Source: Aquatica leii (lineage: Eukaryota > Arthropoda > Insecta > Coleoptera > Lampyridae). From it: 64,000 bases of DNA. The notes beneath the pieces are model-generated. The model made no database searches. It was not told the origin of the DNA and saw only the letters and a list, made by a program, of their open reading frames with translations. Made by a program: the position numbers and the translations under genes. Below are positions 46,740 to 58,448 of this stretch, piece after piece (the first letter of the stretch is position 1; each line of letters starts with the position of its first letter). The DNA lies in contig CM069432.1 in NCBI GenBank assembly GCA_035610365.1, positions 19,096,354-19,160,353 on the forward strand, read 5' to 3'.

Positions 46740-47765
46740 TTTTACACCATTTACAATTTTTATTCGTATTTGGATTCTAGTGGCATCATTCGTGGCCGAG
46801 GCAGGCTACAGAATTCAAATTATAACTTCAACATGATTCATCCTGTTATAATTACTAACAAACATCATCTCTCAAGTCTCATCGTTAGATCTGTTGTCCG
46901 GTAACAATATTGGATTACTAATGGCCGTGATCTAACCAGAAAGGTAGTCCACGCCTGTGTCAGGTGTTTTAGATTTTCTGCTTAAACTAGCAACCCAATT
47001 ATAGGATGTCTCCCAGCCTCGCGCATTCAGTCTGCATCCCTATTTAGTAACGGAGAGGTCGATTATGCAGTGCCAGTCACTATTAAAAACCGCAAGGGTC
47101 GCGGCTGTAAGACGTTCATGCTTATTTGTCTGTTTTGTTATAATAGCAAAGCGGTTCATCTTGAGTTAATAACCACTTTGTCTACAAAATCCTTTCTAAT
47201 TGTAATTTAATACGGTGATTCGTTGCTCGCAAGGGTAAGTCGGCAAATACAGATTCAGACAATGGTACCAATTTTGTTGGAGCAAACTCCGCCTTAAAAG
47301 AACTCGAAGTTTTTGTGTTTTGTTTTGTGAGTTCGTGAAGAAATAGCTTGGCGTTTTATCTCTCTTCACACTTTGGTAGGTTGTGGGAAGCTTGTGTCCG
47401 ATCAGTGAAACACTACTTAAAGAATGTTGTCGACAACATGATTTCAACGTTTAAGGAGTTGTCTACCCTTTTTCGTCAAATCGAACCATGTTGAACTCCC
47501 GGCCGTTAACTCCTTTATCTCAAGACCCCAACGATTTGAGTCATTTGACCACCGCCTATTTCTTTATTGATCGCACTCAACACCTGTACCTGAACGTGAC
47601 TACAATTCTTGCTTCAAGACTTTCAACATTTCAAGCCATTCAATCCGCGCACCAATATTTTTGGGAATGAGCAAGAAATATGCCTGTAAACTCCAGCGCT
47701 GCACTAAGTGCCAATCAAATAATTCTGAACTGCAAATCGATGCTCTAGTGTAAAAGCGAAGGCTT
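46740..47765 (+). pseudogene. BEL/Pao retrotransposon integrase fragment
   Basis: In broken + frames I read blocks typical of BEL/Pao integrases: YLDSSGIIRGRGRLQNS, the zinc-binding HACVRCFRF piece, SNGEVDYAVP, SKAVHLELITTLST, DSDNGTNFVGAN, HFGRLWEACVRSVKH and LNSRPLTPLSQDPNDL. The last ends in a QYFWE-type motif near 47670 and a frameshifted tail. The Penelope element is inserted just after it. No LTRs are seen. Confidence 0.8.
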
Positions 47766-47869
47766 CCACGGCCGGAACTTATACTAAGATAAGAATGTCT
47801 TCCGAGTTTAGACCGTGTCATTGTTGTAACCGAAGTTGCCAACGTTTCATCCACTTTCGTAAGGGACGA

Positions 47870-49400
47870 AAAGGCACGATGAACCAAAGATTCAATAACA
47901 GACCGTTTCTGTGCAGGATGATGATGAGACGAAGCATGAAGGTATCTGTCCGTATGGGTGGGTTTGCGATAAACAGAATGGCCCAGAAGTCCGTCGGACT
48001 TACGAGTCACAAGAACGTCAAAAAATGGAAGAGAACCATTACTTTCGATTTCCATAGTAAATTTAATATCTAAGTGTCGATTGTTAAGATGATCAAGAAA
48101 CTTAGACAATTCAAGATGACTATGAGACCAAACAATAAACGTGTTGTCAACATACCTAAACCACACTTTAGGTTTTAACATTGATGATTCCAAAGCAACC
48201 GTTTCAAAGGATTCCATAAAAATGTTAGCTACAACAGGTGATAGAGGAGAACCCATAGCAGCACCAGAAACCTGTTCGTAAAACTTGTTATCAAATTGGA
48301 AGTAAGTAGAGGATAGACACTTTTCAATAAGAGGAACCAAACTCAAGTCATTGCCATGTTGAGACAGAATCTGTTTGATGATAATAAGCGAATCCTTAAT
48401 AGGAACTTTAGTAAAAAGTGAAGTAACATCAAAGCTCACGAGAAGATCTTGAGGTTCAAGTTTTATAGTTTCTAGACGTTAAATAAAATGCTGAGAGTTG
48501 AGGATGTGAGAAGAGATTTTACCTGTAAACTCCAAAAGAATGTTGGACAAGAACTTGGCGAGCTTGTAGGTAGGTGATTCGATAGTACTGACAATAGGTC
48601 GAAAAGGAATACCTTGTTTGTGAATTTTGGAAAGTCCGTAGACGAGGTGGTTTAGAGTCTGATGGGGTAAGTCGACGTTTAGTTTCAGGAGGTAGATTGG
48701 AAGATTTGGCTGACCTCACGTTCAATCTTCGAAGTATGGTTGTGAGTTAGAAGAGCGTAAGTTTCCTCAGACAAAATAGAATTGATTTTTGCAACATAAT
48801 CAATTTGGTTCAAAACTACAGTAGCGTTGCCTTTGTCGGCTGGAAGAACAATAATATCAGGGTTCTTACGAAGACTTTTTAGAGCTGACTCTTCCGACTT
48901 AGAAATGTTGGATTTAGGAATTTTAGATGATTCAAAGATTTTGCTAGTGTCAATACGAATGGGATCTGAGATGTGGCGAAGAAGATGTCTTATAGAAGAC
49001 TCAACAGCACATAAAATATCTTCTTTAGGAATACGTTTGGGAGCAACCGCAAAATTCAAACCCTTAGAGAGCACCGATTCCTGTTCTGAGGTGAGGACCA
49101 AACTAGATAAATTGACAACCGTCTTTAAGGAGTTACATAGTAGTGGATGAAACTTTACGATTCTTGGATTCCAATAATTGAAACTTTTTGAGATGACCTT
49201 CAGTGGTTAGTCGTAGAGTGGTATCAGACTGCTGGTAAGTAATGTTGTCGAAGAGTTTCCAATCATCCGGGGATAGAGTGTTGGCCAACTCAACATGAAG
49301 ATAAAAAAGTTGTTTCGAAATGGTGTCTAACTCTGAGAAGTTCTTAGTTAGATTTCGGTTGCTTGTTTGAGTTTTGCGATTTATCTCACGCTCTGATGAA
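47870..49400 (-). pseudogene. Penelope-like reverse transcriptase, broken
   Basis: The N-terminal part lies at 48685-49400, with EQESVLSKGLNFAVAPKRIP and the typical LPADKGNATVVL motif. The palm lies at 47870-48439, with MSFDVTSLFTKVP, GAAMGSPLSPVVANIFM and LPFFDVLV. The catalytic box reads RYVDNTF, so the second aspartate is asparagine. Frameshifts separate the pieces near 48490-48690. The frame leaves the RT after HRAFS near 47870 and runs into the inverted end sequence, so the GIY-YIG domain is absent. Confidence 0.85.
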
Positions 49401-49436
49401 GCCCCTTACGAAAGTGGGCGAAACGTTGGCAACTTT
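49386..49436 (+). ncRNA. Hammerhead-like motif at the Penelope end
   Basis: CTGATGA is followed by a GCCC/GGGC stem with an imperfect upper part, then GAAAC. Short flanking GCT and GGC strands could form stem I, with GTT as the triplet. It is weaker than the motif at 35561-35606. It lies on the strand opposite the RT gene. Confidence 0.45.
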
Positions 49437-49490
49437 AGTTACAACAACAATGAAACGGTCCAAACCCGGAAGACATTTTTATCTTAGTAC

Positions 49491-49964
49491 GATGCTCATG
49501 TGTTAATTAAAGATGGTAATCAACCTCATTTCTACTGGAAATTAGGAAGAATCTTGAATTTACACCTAAGCTCCGATGAAGTTTTCCGTGTAGCTTCTAT
49601 ATCAACTACAGGCGGTGTAATTCGCCGGTCATATTTGAAAAGTTGCCCCTTAGCGTTAAGCATTTAGTGATGTTCGTGATTGGCATCGCAGTAGTAGTGC
49701 GAGTTAAAGAAACTAAGATTTTATTATTTAATTTAGATATAGAATATGTATAATCATGTCTTTAAGTTCAATGGTATCTTACCTTTATTTTAATTTGCTT
49801 ATGGCAAACATTGTGTTCATTGTAGAATTTGTTTTGTTACTTTAATTACGTTCTGTGCCAAGTGCAACCCATGTAAAAAAAAGTTAGGTTAAGCTTAATG
49901 AGTTATGATTTTATTATTATTGCAATCGGTCGAAAACCATTTTTATTTTTCTATTCATTATTGA
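49491..49964. other. AT-rich spacer
   Basis: No gene or repeat is recognised between the Penelope element and the CACTGG transposon. Confidence 0.35.
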
Positions 49965-49967
49965 TAA

Positions 49968-52551
49968 CACTGGTCTGCAAAAAAATATTTTTTATCGAGC
50001 CCTGACACTATTCCGGGTGATTCTTATGTAAAATGACGTCCTGAATCCAAATATCTCTTCCGTTTTCTTCCATCACCCACCATTTTCGAGGGAGCCCCAA
50101 ATCTCTAATTTTGCCACTTTTCGATAAATTAATTATAATTTATTTATCGAACGATAATAATAATAATTATAATAATTATTATAATAATAAATATATGGAC
50201 ATGAATTTAATTTAAATAGGAAAAAGAACTATTTTAGCTATAAACAGTAACAAATAAAAAGATATTCATAGTTACTTGGTGCTTGCTTTCCTTTTATACC
50301 CTGAGGTCTCTCGTTTCAAAAACCAGCAGTACTCCGCCAACATGCTTGCATCCCACTTCCCTGAAAATCTCTTCTCCAGATTAGCGATGTCTTGATGGAA
50401 CCGTTACCCGTGTTCATTCGAGACTGCTTCTAAATTTTCAGGGAAAAAGTCCAGATGCGAGTGAAGGAAGTGAACTTTAAGAGACATGTTACATCTTATG
50501 TCCTTGTACGCTAAAAGCAGTTGCTCGACGTGAGCGACATAATCTTCACTTTTGTGGTTACCCAAGAAGTTCTTACAAACGTTTTGAAATGCAAGCCAAG
50601 CTCGTTTTTCTTTTCGATTTCGGTGTTCAATAAACGTCGAATCTTGGAAGAGTTGTCTAATCTGGGAACCAACAAAAACGCCTTCTTTGATTTTAGCTTC
50701 GCTAAGACGAGAAAATTTAGTTTTCAAAAATTGAAATGCGCCACCTGTCTTGTCCACTGCTTTCATAAACTGCTTGATCAATCCAAGTTTGATGTGTAAA
50801 GGTGGTAAGTAAATATTTTCCTTTGGAACCAAAGGATTGTGGGCGACATTTTTCTGACCAGGAATAAGATTTTCTCGCAGAGGGCAGTCCCGTATGATGT
50901 AATGTTTATCTCGGGCCCGGCTTTCCCATTCACAAAAGAAGCAGCAATATTTTGTGAATCCTGATTGCAGGCCCGTAGTAGAGCAACAACTTTTAAGTCA
51001 GCGCAAAGTTTCCACTTATAATCATGATATCTAATTTTATCAAGAATTCTGAACATGTTTTCGTTCGTTTCCTTCATATCAACAGAGTATGCAACTGGAA
51101 CTGATGGGAAGTCATTGCCATTTGCCAACAGGACAACCTTTAAGCTTGTTTTTGATGAGTCTATTAACAGTTTCCATTTGTCTGGGTCACATGGCATCTG
51201 TAACTCTGTCATCAATAAATTTTCATTAGGGCAGAGCACTAAACCTTTATCTTCTGAGAAAAGACATTTCAGGGTTGCTTGTCTGGTCCTGTAAGAAGAT
51301 ATTTTTACTCCCTTTTCTAAGAGATTCCACTGTTGAAGTCGCGATCCTAAAAGCTGAGATTTAGTCTTGGGTAAAAGCAAATCCCTGACAAGATTATTTA
51401 ATTCCGATTGAGTGAGGAGGTGAGGTTGCCGAGAAACTAAATCTGCGGAATACTCTTCATCATCATTGAACGTATCATTCGAAGCCCCAGGTTGTGGCTC
51501 AGAGTCTTTTAAATCAATTTCCGGCTCTAGAGTATAAGTGTTTGGGGGCTCTGGGATTGGCAAAGTATCGTTATGAGGAACAAGTCTTAGAGCCGACGGA
51601 ATATTGGGATACTGAATTGTATGCTTACTTTTGCTAGAAAAAACCCGACGGTGGAAGTCATACAAAAGTAACAATCTGTAAGATGGCAGCGAGGTTCACG
51701 CCAAACCATAAGCACAGCAAATGGCATTGATTTACGGGTACCTTTGAGCCATTTGGTCAAACTACTGTAACAAGTCGTACAGCAAACTGATGGAGCCCAA
51801 GTCTTGTCCTGGTGGCCAACTTGATAATCAAAGTACAATTGATAAGCTGTTTTAACAAGCGGAGAAAGGGGGTTCGTTGCGCTTTTAAAGTTAATTCCCC
51901 GCAGACATAGCAGAAGCTATCGGGATGATTTTTACACATGTATGGCATAATTAAACAGTAATCCAACGCCCGACATTAACCACAAATCACACTCAGTCAC
52001 TTGAAAAAATCCGGAGTAAAAGTAGTTTTACTGTTTTACACAAATGAACAAAAATGAACACAAAATCCAGCACGTTTAAAACGTCGACAAGTTAACTCTG
52101 CAACAGCTATAGATGTACTGATCGAAGCAGTTAAGCAAACAATGTAATATACTATAATGAGAAGAGTAATGCAAGTTCAAGCCTGTCGAAAATTCCTGTT
52201 CAAACCTGCATGTGGTATTGAGATCGCCAGCGTCGTGCAGTGAATCTTCCTAACTGTTTATTGATATTTTTTTACTGTTCTTATATATTTGTATTTTATT
52301 GTTGTTTCTATATACATTTTATAGCAAAACTTTTGCCATATACTTTGGTGTAAATTTTATTACCTGCTTTGGGATGTTTAACGGCTATAAGTTAAAATTC
52401 TAAAAAAAATACAAAAAATAAAATAAAAACGGGGTCCCTCCAAAATAGGTGGGTGATGGGTAAAAACGGAGCTCATTTTTGGATTCAAGAGGTCATTTTA
52501 CATAAGAATCGTCAAGAATGGTATCAGGGTCGATTTTCATGCAGACCAGTG
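49968..52551. mobile_element. DNA transposon with CACTGG terminal inverted repeats
   Basis: 2584 bp. The left end starts CACTGGTCTGCA, and the reverse complement of the right end starts the same way. The two ends stay similar for about 125 bp (shared GATTCTTATGTAAAATGAC block). The 3-bp repeat TAA flanks the element (49965-49967 and 52552-52554). CACT-type ends and a 3-bp duplication fit CMC/EnSpm-like elements, but the encoded protein does not let me assign it. One decayed gene lies inside on the minus strand. Confidence 0.8.
50275..51966 (-). pseudogene. Transposon-encoded protein with Cys-rich N-terminus, broken
   Basis: Minus strand, several frames. The N-terminal part (51590-51966) has C-rich pairs (SFCYVCGE, CCTTCYSSL, HLTDCYFC) that probably bind zinc, with KGTRKSMPFAV between them. 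The middle and C-terminal parts (50404-51674) include PPLHIKLGLIKQF, EGVFVGSQIRQL, LGNHKSEDYV and KVHFLHSHLDFFP. A stop at 50404 precedes a further readable tail with RFHQD to about 50275. I recognise this as a protein repeated in many invertebrate genomes, without a known name. Its His/Asp/Glu-rich blocks could be the transposase core, but that is inference. Confidence 0.7.
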
Positions 52552-52554
52552 TAA

Positions 52555-53029
52555 CTGGTGTGTGATGGGTCCCCATCTTGTAAAAATGTAGAAGATAAGT
52601 TTTCAAAAACACTTAAGGTCATGTATTCTAATCAAGGTATTTAGAAAAACTAATTTTCTATACATTAAAGGTCCTTCGAAAAAAACAAACGAACAGAGTT
52701 ACATTTATTTTTATTTTCAAACCAAGCTGTGACTTCTAAAGACTTAAAAACTAACCAAAACTAAAAAAGAGGCTTTTTTACAAAAACGGGTTTTTCAAAT
52801 AGAATTTGCCAAAATCTTATCATAAAAGAATTTTATTATTTTTTGTGCGATATTTCTAAACAAAATTTAGAAACGTATCATAAAAGTGAGTCAACAGCTA
52901 AGCAAGTGTGATAATTAAATACTTTGCAAAAAAAGTAAGATTGGTGATTTGATATATCATCTCCAATTCCATAAACTAGCAAATACGATTTTTTACAATG
53001 TTTTTTTAGAAACGTTTCGTTCATATATT
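52555..53029. other. AT-rich spacer
   Basis: Nothing is recognised up to the LTR of element E. Confidence 0.35.
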
Positions 53030-53302
53030 TGTAAAGAAAATCACCTTATCCATGTATAAGGCTCATGGAATACATCGGGTCTAAAGTTTTTTTTTGACAT
53101 TTGTCTAATTGCGAGATTTTGTGAAAAATTAATTCTAGATATAAGTTGTTGAAAGATATAAGGACTTTGAATATTGTTTTCTTTAGTTTTTAGGTGAGTT
53201 TTTTTTTGTAGATAAAATGAATTTGTTGAATAAAAACTTGAATTTTTAGAGAAAAGCAATTAAGTCTTTGATTATAATAGATACAAATAACATTATAAAT
53301 CA
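53030..53302 (+). repeat. 5' LTR of element E
   Basis: 273 bp, TGTAAAGAAAATC...ATAAATCA. It is collinear with the D LTRs in reverse orientation. Confidence 0.85.
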
Positions 53303-53329
53303 ACATTTTCTGCAAATATTTCACAAAAC

Positions 53330-54350
53330 ATGGAAAGATTAAGATTTGATTTTGTTGTAAAACACCATATGCATAAACTCGATAGCTACACCTAACGGAC
53401 AGATTTTTGGAATACCAGTCGAGTTCCAACCTGCAAACTTGCATCAATTTATTACAAATACTCAAAACTATGTCAAACTAGGAAAATCATTAAATAAAAG
53501 GTATTAAACAAGGAAAATATGGATAACTCTGACAGATTACATATCAAAAATATATTTGGATGAAGAACAAAGCTACGGTTTAACGATTTTTACTTGGAAG
53601 AAATATTAGCAGAAACAAATAGTATTGAATCTATACCTAGTGTCTCAAATGAATGGTTCGAAAAATTGTTAAAAAAGTTGCTTGAAGATAAACAAATAAA
53701 ATCTCAAACTCAAAATCTAGGGAAAATTGCAAAGGATTTTATGATTGTGAAATTCAATGGCATGAACTCAAACGCTTACCAGTGGATTAGGGATTTTAAT
53801 AAAGAATGTGAACGTTTCTAAATCAATGAAGATAAAAAGAAAATTGAAATGCTAAAATTTTTTTTGGAATACTCTAGCATAGATTGGTACAGTTGCATGT
53901 TAATAAAACTTACAGTGGAATCAGAGTGGAAAAAATGGGAGAAAAGCTTTTGTGAGACGTTTGCAAACAAAGGATGGGGGCCCATTAGACATGCTCTAGC
54001 TTTTAAATATCAAGCAGGTTTGTTACTTGAGTGTGCTTTAAAAAAAGAAAAATTGTTATTGGAAGTAAGAAAATCAATTGATACTGGGACACTCACAGAC
54101 CTTATATAGCATTTGGCTTACCTAATTATGTGGCTGATAAAATCAACAAAAAAACTTTACAAGGAACGGAAGATCTTTACAACGAATTAGGAAGATTGGA
54201 ACATTTTGTTGGGAAAAATAAATATGATAAAATAGATAATATATATTCTGACAATAGATCAATAAAAATTGAGAAAAAAAACATGTCAAATCTGTGTCTG
54301 CGAGAAAATAAGGATACGTTACCATCCAAAGGAAAATTGCTGGTTTAAAG
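53330..54350 (+). pseudogene. Element E gag, broken
   Basis: 53594-53821 and 53849-54348 match gag of D (QWIRDFNKECERF; SSIDWYSCMLIKL; VADKINKKTLQGTEDLYNELG). The N-terminal part at 53330-53590 is frameshifted. A stop lies near 54107. Confidence 0.75.
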
Positions 54351-54439
54351 AGAAAAATAAAAAACGGTTTTAAAAACTGTAAATAACTCAGAATTGGAAA
54401 TTAAGCTGAACGAAGAGAATCCAAAGAACTAGAAGTGCC

Positions 54440-55640
54440 ACCACTAATAAAAGTAAAGTTAATATTAAATTATATTTTAAATGTTTGGGGAATTGATGAT
54501 TTAGGTTCAAATGTGTCATGCAAAGTTATTGATGATACAACCAAAAGAAAATACAAATAAAATATAAAAAAACTTAACTTGAAACCTATTAATGGTGAGA
54601 AGAAAACAAAAGGTATAGTAATATTAAAAAAAAATTACAATATAAGAAATATGGATGTTTTTGTAGTAGATAATGAAAACTTTAACTATGATTTTCTAAT
54701 CATAAATTCTAATGATAAATCAAAGATAATAAATGTCAAAATTGCTGATGATCTAGGTGACAAAAATGAAGAAAGATTTTTATTAAACTCTGATGTATTA
54801 AAAAAAGATACTAAAACCATGAGTAAATGTGAAATAAATTTCAATGAACATATAAACTCAGATAGATTTGAAACATTAGTAAACCATTTAGATTTATACT
54901 AACAATCAGAAATTGATAAGTTGATAGAAAAATACAAACGGGGCTTTGCAAAAGATAAATAAGACATCGGTACTGTACGAGATTATGAACCTCACATTGA
55001 CTTGATGATAGATAAATATTGTTACAAACGTCCATACAGATGCACACCTGAAGAAAGAAAAGAAATAGAAAATCAAATTTCAAAACTATTAATTAAAAAT
55101 TTGATTGAGGATTCTTATAGCCCATTTGCTGCTCCAGTAACTCTAGCATATAAAAAAGAAGATGAAATAAAAACAAGACAGTGTATAGATTTTAGAGAAT
55201 TGAACAAAATTGTCGTCCCACAATCACAACCTTTTCCGTTGATTGAGGATTTAATGATAAAAACTGTAAACTGTAAATATTTTTCTACTTTGGACATAAA
55301 TTCAGCATTTTGGTCAATTCCTTTAAATATTGAAGATAGATACAAAACTGCATTTGTTACACAGGAAGACCATTTCTAATGGACGTCCCTACCATTTGGG
55401 TTAAAGACTGCTCCAGCCATATTTAAAAAAATATTGGGAAACAACATTAGCAAGTACAAACTCTCTAATTTTGCGGTAAATTTTATAGATGACATCTTAA
55501 TTTTTTCGAAAACTTTTAAAGAGCATTTGTTACATCTATCGACACTAATGGAGGCAATACAAACAGAAGGCTTTAGAATTAAATTTTCGAAAAGTTGTTT
55601 TGCAAGTGATCACGCCAAATATTTAGTTCACATAATTTAA
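54440..55640 (+). pseudogene. Element E protease remnant and reverse transcriptase
   Basis: Near 54480-54520 the protease active site reads DDLGS, i.e. decayed. RT runs at 55002-55379 (RQCIDFRELNKIV, FSTLDINSAF) and 55434-55640 with the FIDD palm box (NFIDDILIFSKTF), the same variant as in D. Stops at 54901 and 55377 break the frame. Confidence 0.8.
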
Positions 55641-56935
55641 AACAATTCAATCAGACCTTTGAAAGATTATTTAACTGCTGTCAAAATTTTTCCACTTCCA
55701 AAAACAAAGAAAAATACACGACAATTTCTAGGTAAAGTAAATTTCCATCATAAATTTGTACCACACAGTGCAATTGCTCTGGATCCTTTACACAATTTAT
55801 TACGGAAAGATGTGAAATTCATATGGTTCGCAGAATGTCAGGAATCGTTTGATAAAATAAAAGAATTGCTATGTTCAGAACCAATTATGAATATTTTTGT
55901 CCCCGAATTACCAATAATGATTTACACGGATGCTAGTATTAAAGGAATGAGAGCGGTGTTAAAACAAGAAGATAAAAATGGAAACAGTAAGCCAGTTGCT
56001 TATTTTTCAAACAAGTTAACTGAAGCTCAAAAAAAGTAGAAAGCAATATATATAGAATGTCTAGCAATAAAAAAAACTGTGAAGTATTGGCAGCACTGGC
56101 TTATGGGAAAAGAATTGATCTTGTATGCAGATCATAAACTATTAGAAAATATGAACATCAAGGTTAGAACTGACGAAGAACTAGGATATTTGACATATTA
56201 TTTATCCCAATATAATTTTAAAATTAAATATAACCCAGGAAAACAAAACCAAGAAGCAGACTGTTTAAGCAGAAACCCAGTTCTAGAACCTCATGATAAT
56301 ACTGAAGATTTTTTAAAAGTTGTAAATTTAATAAACCTAGAAGATATAAAAAATGACCAACAAACAAATCTTGACTTAGAAAAAGAAAAACTTACATTTC
56401 AAAATGAAATTTATAATAAAAAAATGAAAAGAAAAAAAAATCATATTGTCAGAAGAACTGAGCAAAACTCTAATAAAAGGTGTCCACGATACTTACAGCC
56501 ACATTGGAAGAACACAGATGACAAATAAAATAACGCCATTCTACACAGCGAAGAACATCATTGCAAACATTAAACAAATTTGCGATGAATGCGAAGTTTG
56601 TATAAAAACAAATCAAGGAGGAAGTCAAAATATGGTTTAATGTCACATTTAGGTCCAGCAACACGTCCATTTGAAATTATATCTATTGATACCATTGGAG
56701 GCTTTGGATGATCACGGTCGACAAAGAAATACTTACACCTTCTGGTCGATCATTTTACAAGGTATGCTTATATTCTTACATCAAGAAATCAAAGTTCCAA
56801 TGATTTTATCAAACTAATAGAAAGTGTAACACAAAATTATAATATTGAAATGATGTTTAACGGACGAGTACACTGGTTTAAATTCTAAAGAATTTTTTTG
56901 GAAGATGAAAATATCAATATTTTACCAATTACCAA
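55641..56935 (+). pseudogene. Element E RNase H and integrase fragment
   Basis: 55659-56039 has the RT connection and IYTDASIKGM of RNase H. 56079-56528 has the RNase H end (YADHKLLENMN, NPGKQNQEADCLSRNP). 56446-56640 holds the integrase zinc domain (CDECEVC). The core breaks off after the EMMFNGR-type second aspartate region, and a stop is at 56638. Confidence 0.75.
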
Positions 56936-57044
56936 TATAAAAGATATAAAGAACATTATATATTTATGAAGGATTTCCTTACCAGGCTACTGTAAATAAA
57001 CCTTCGTTATTAAAGTAGATCCGTTAATTTAGTCAAGTTACAGA

Positions 57045-57248
57045 CAGTGGCGGCTTCTCCATTAGGTCATTTGGTTTAGGGCCCTCCAAAAAAATACTAA
57101 AAACTGTTTTATTATGAATTTACAATTGCAAATATGTAACGTTTCATTTTGCTTATTCCAAAGATAGATAAATTGACTTTAAATATAAGCTTTTTATTAA
57201 GTAAAAATGCGTTTTAATATTGAAAACACTGACTCACAGCCGCCACTG
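57045..57248. mobile_element. hAT-type MITE
   Basis: 204 bp with ends CAGTGGCGGCT and AGCCGCCACTG, which are inverted repeats of hAT type. The 8-bp flanks are GTTACAGA and GATACAGT, equal at six of eight positions, so probably a decayed target duplication. No coding capacity. It lies about 300 bp upstream of DUF1397 gene 3. Confidence 0.75.
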
Positions 57249-57545
57249 GATACAGTTCCGTCCTTTAGTAACCGCTCTAACCGATATTTCTTGGTATTTT
57301 TGCATCTCTAATTTGTATACGCATTTATATGAAGTAATACCAGTACAGAAATTTCATACCAAACAATTATAAGCGATAAGATTGTCGAGTACCGAATACG
57401 CTATTCATCTTGGCGCAGACGTCTACCTAATTACTGATGAGATAAAGTCATATCATACCTTACGAAAATTAAGTAGGCAGTAATAAGTTTAATATTCTTT
57501 AGTACCGATTTAGCAGCAGTATAGTTTAAGTGCAACAGTAGTGCA

Positions 57546-58448
57546 ATGCATTCTAAAATTATTTTTGTAATCTCTTTATGTAAGTAAAATCATTTTTTAT
57601 CTCTATGTAAATCTAATAAATGCATCTTCCAGTATCTACAGCCTACTCACAAATGGGCGGTACTAGATTGAGACCTGATTTGCAATATAAGTTAGAGAAG
57701 TTTTCAATTATTTATTTAGAAAAATGTGGAAGCAATTTAAACGAAAATGAAAGCAAAAATTTCAATGTAAAGGATTAAATACGTAAGATACATTTTTCTA
57801 ACTTAATTTTCCAGGCAGCTATAGAAGCAGTGTCAAAGTGCATTAGGGACCCGTCATTAGTACGATCGACCCTAGAATTTTGTAACTACGGTACGCAGCT
57901 TTTGGGTTGTTTCAAAAGTTTTGCAGACGCTGGTAAAGGATGTTTAGACCAAGACAAAAATCACTTGCTTGATTTTATTCTTAATGGGATGTCCCGTGTT
58001 TTTGATTGCAAAAAGCATTATTTAGGTAAGTACACACGAAGTACGTTAGTACTTTTCTTATGGGTACATTACAGATCGTCTAAAAGTTTTCATTAGCCAC
58101 GCCGAAACGTGTTTCAATGAAATCGAATTTTTTGATGCATCTACCGTTTGTGTTTCAAAACTTAAAATCCTTGCAAGTTTAGATAAAATAAATCAAGCAG
58201 ACGTTTGCAGGTAAATAGGTTTTAATTTCGACTTAAATCCTTGCAGACTAATTTAATGTTTTAGTGACTTAAAAACATCACAAGAATGCTTGGTGAATAT
58301 CTTAAGAAAATATTGTGTACTTGCAGACTATGATTTTGTGAATTCCGTATTTGAGGAGCTTCGATCGGACTGCAATTTTGCATATAATAACGTTGCGAGT
58401 TTTATTCTTTTAGCAATATCACTGTTAAGCTCAAGGTTGTTTAATTAA
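57546..58448 (+). CDS. 27 kDa hemolymph glycoprotein-like (DUF1397) protein 3
   Basis: Five exons, 57546-57579, 57633-57766, 57815-58025, 58075-58210 and 58265-58448, with GT-AG introns and the same phases as genes 1 and 2, giving 232 residues. The signal peptide is MHSKIIFVISLLSTAYS. Twelve cysteines are kept. The block CFKSFADAGKGCLDQDKNH aligns with gene 2, while exons 3 and 4 are shorter by 12 and 15 bases. The hydrophobic tail FILLAISLLSSRLFN after a small-residue patch again suggests a GPI signal. The start is chosen as in gene 2, directly in the signal peptide; AATAAA at 58546-58551 marks the likely 3' end. It is an intact sister of gene 2. Function of the family is not established; secretion is well supported. 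Confidence 0.87.

Larger units (their letters stand above)
47781..49490 (-). mobile_element. Penelope-like element flanked by inverted ends
   Basis: The RT gene lies on the minus strand. A ~95-bp sequence at 47781-47880 is the inverted copy of 49395-49490, so the two ends of the element are inverted relative to each other. The outer copy (49385-49490, plus strand) carries a hammerhead-like core. The endonuclease is missing. The element sits directly at the end of the BEL/Pao fragment. Confidence 0.7.
53030..56935 (+). mobile_element. Ty3/gypsy element E, 3'-truncated relative of D
   Basis: It begins with an LTR (53030-53302) and continues with gag, protease, RT, RNase H and a partial integrase in the same order as D. 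It stops within the integrase core near 56935, with no 3' LTR. It lies in opposite orientation to D, ~10.7 kb away. Confidence 0.85.
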
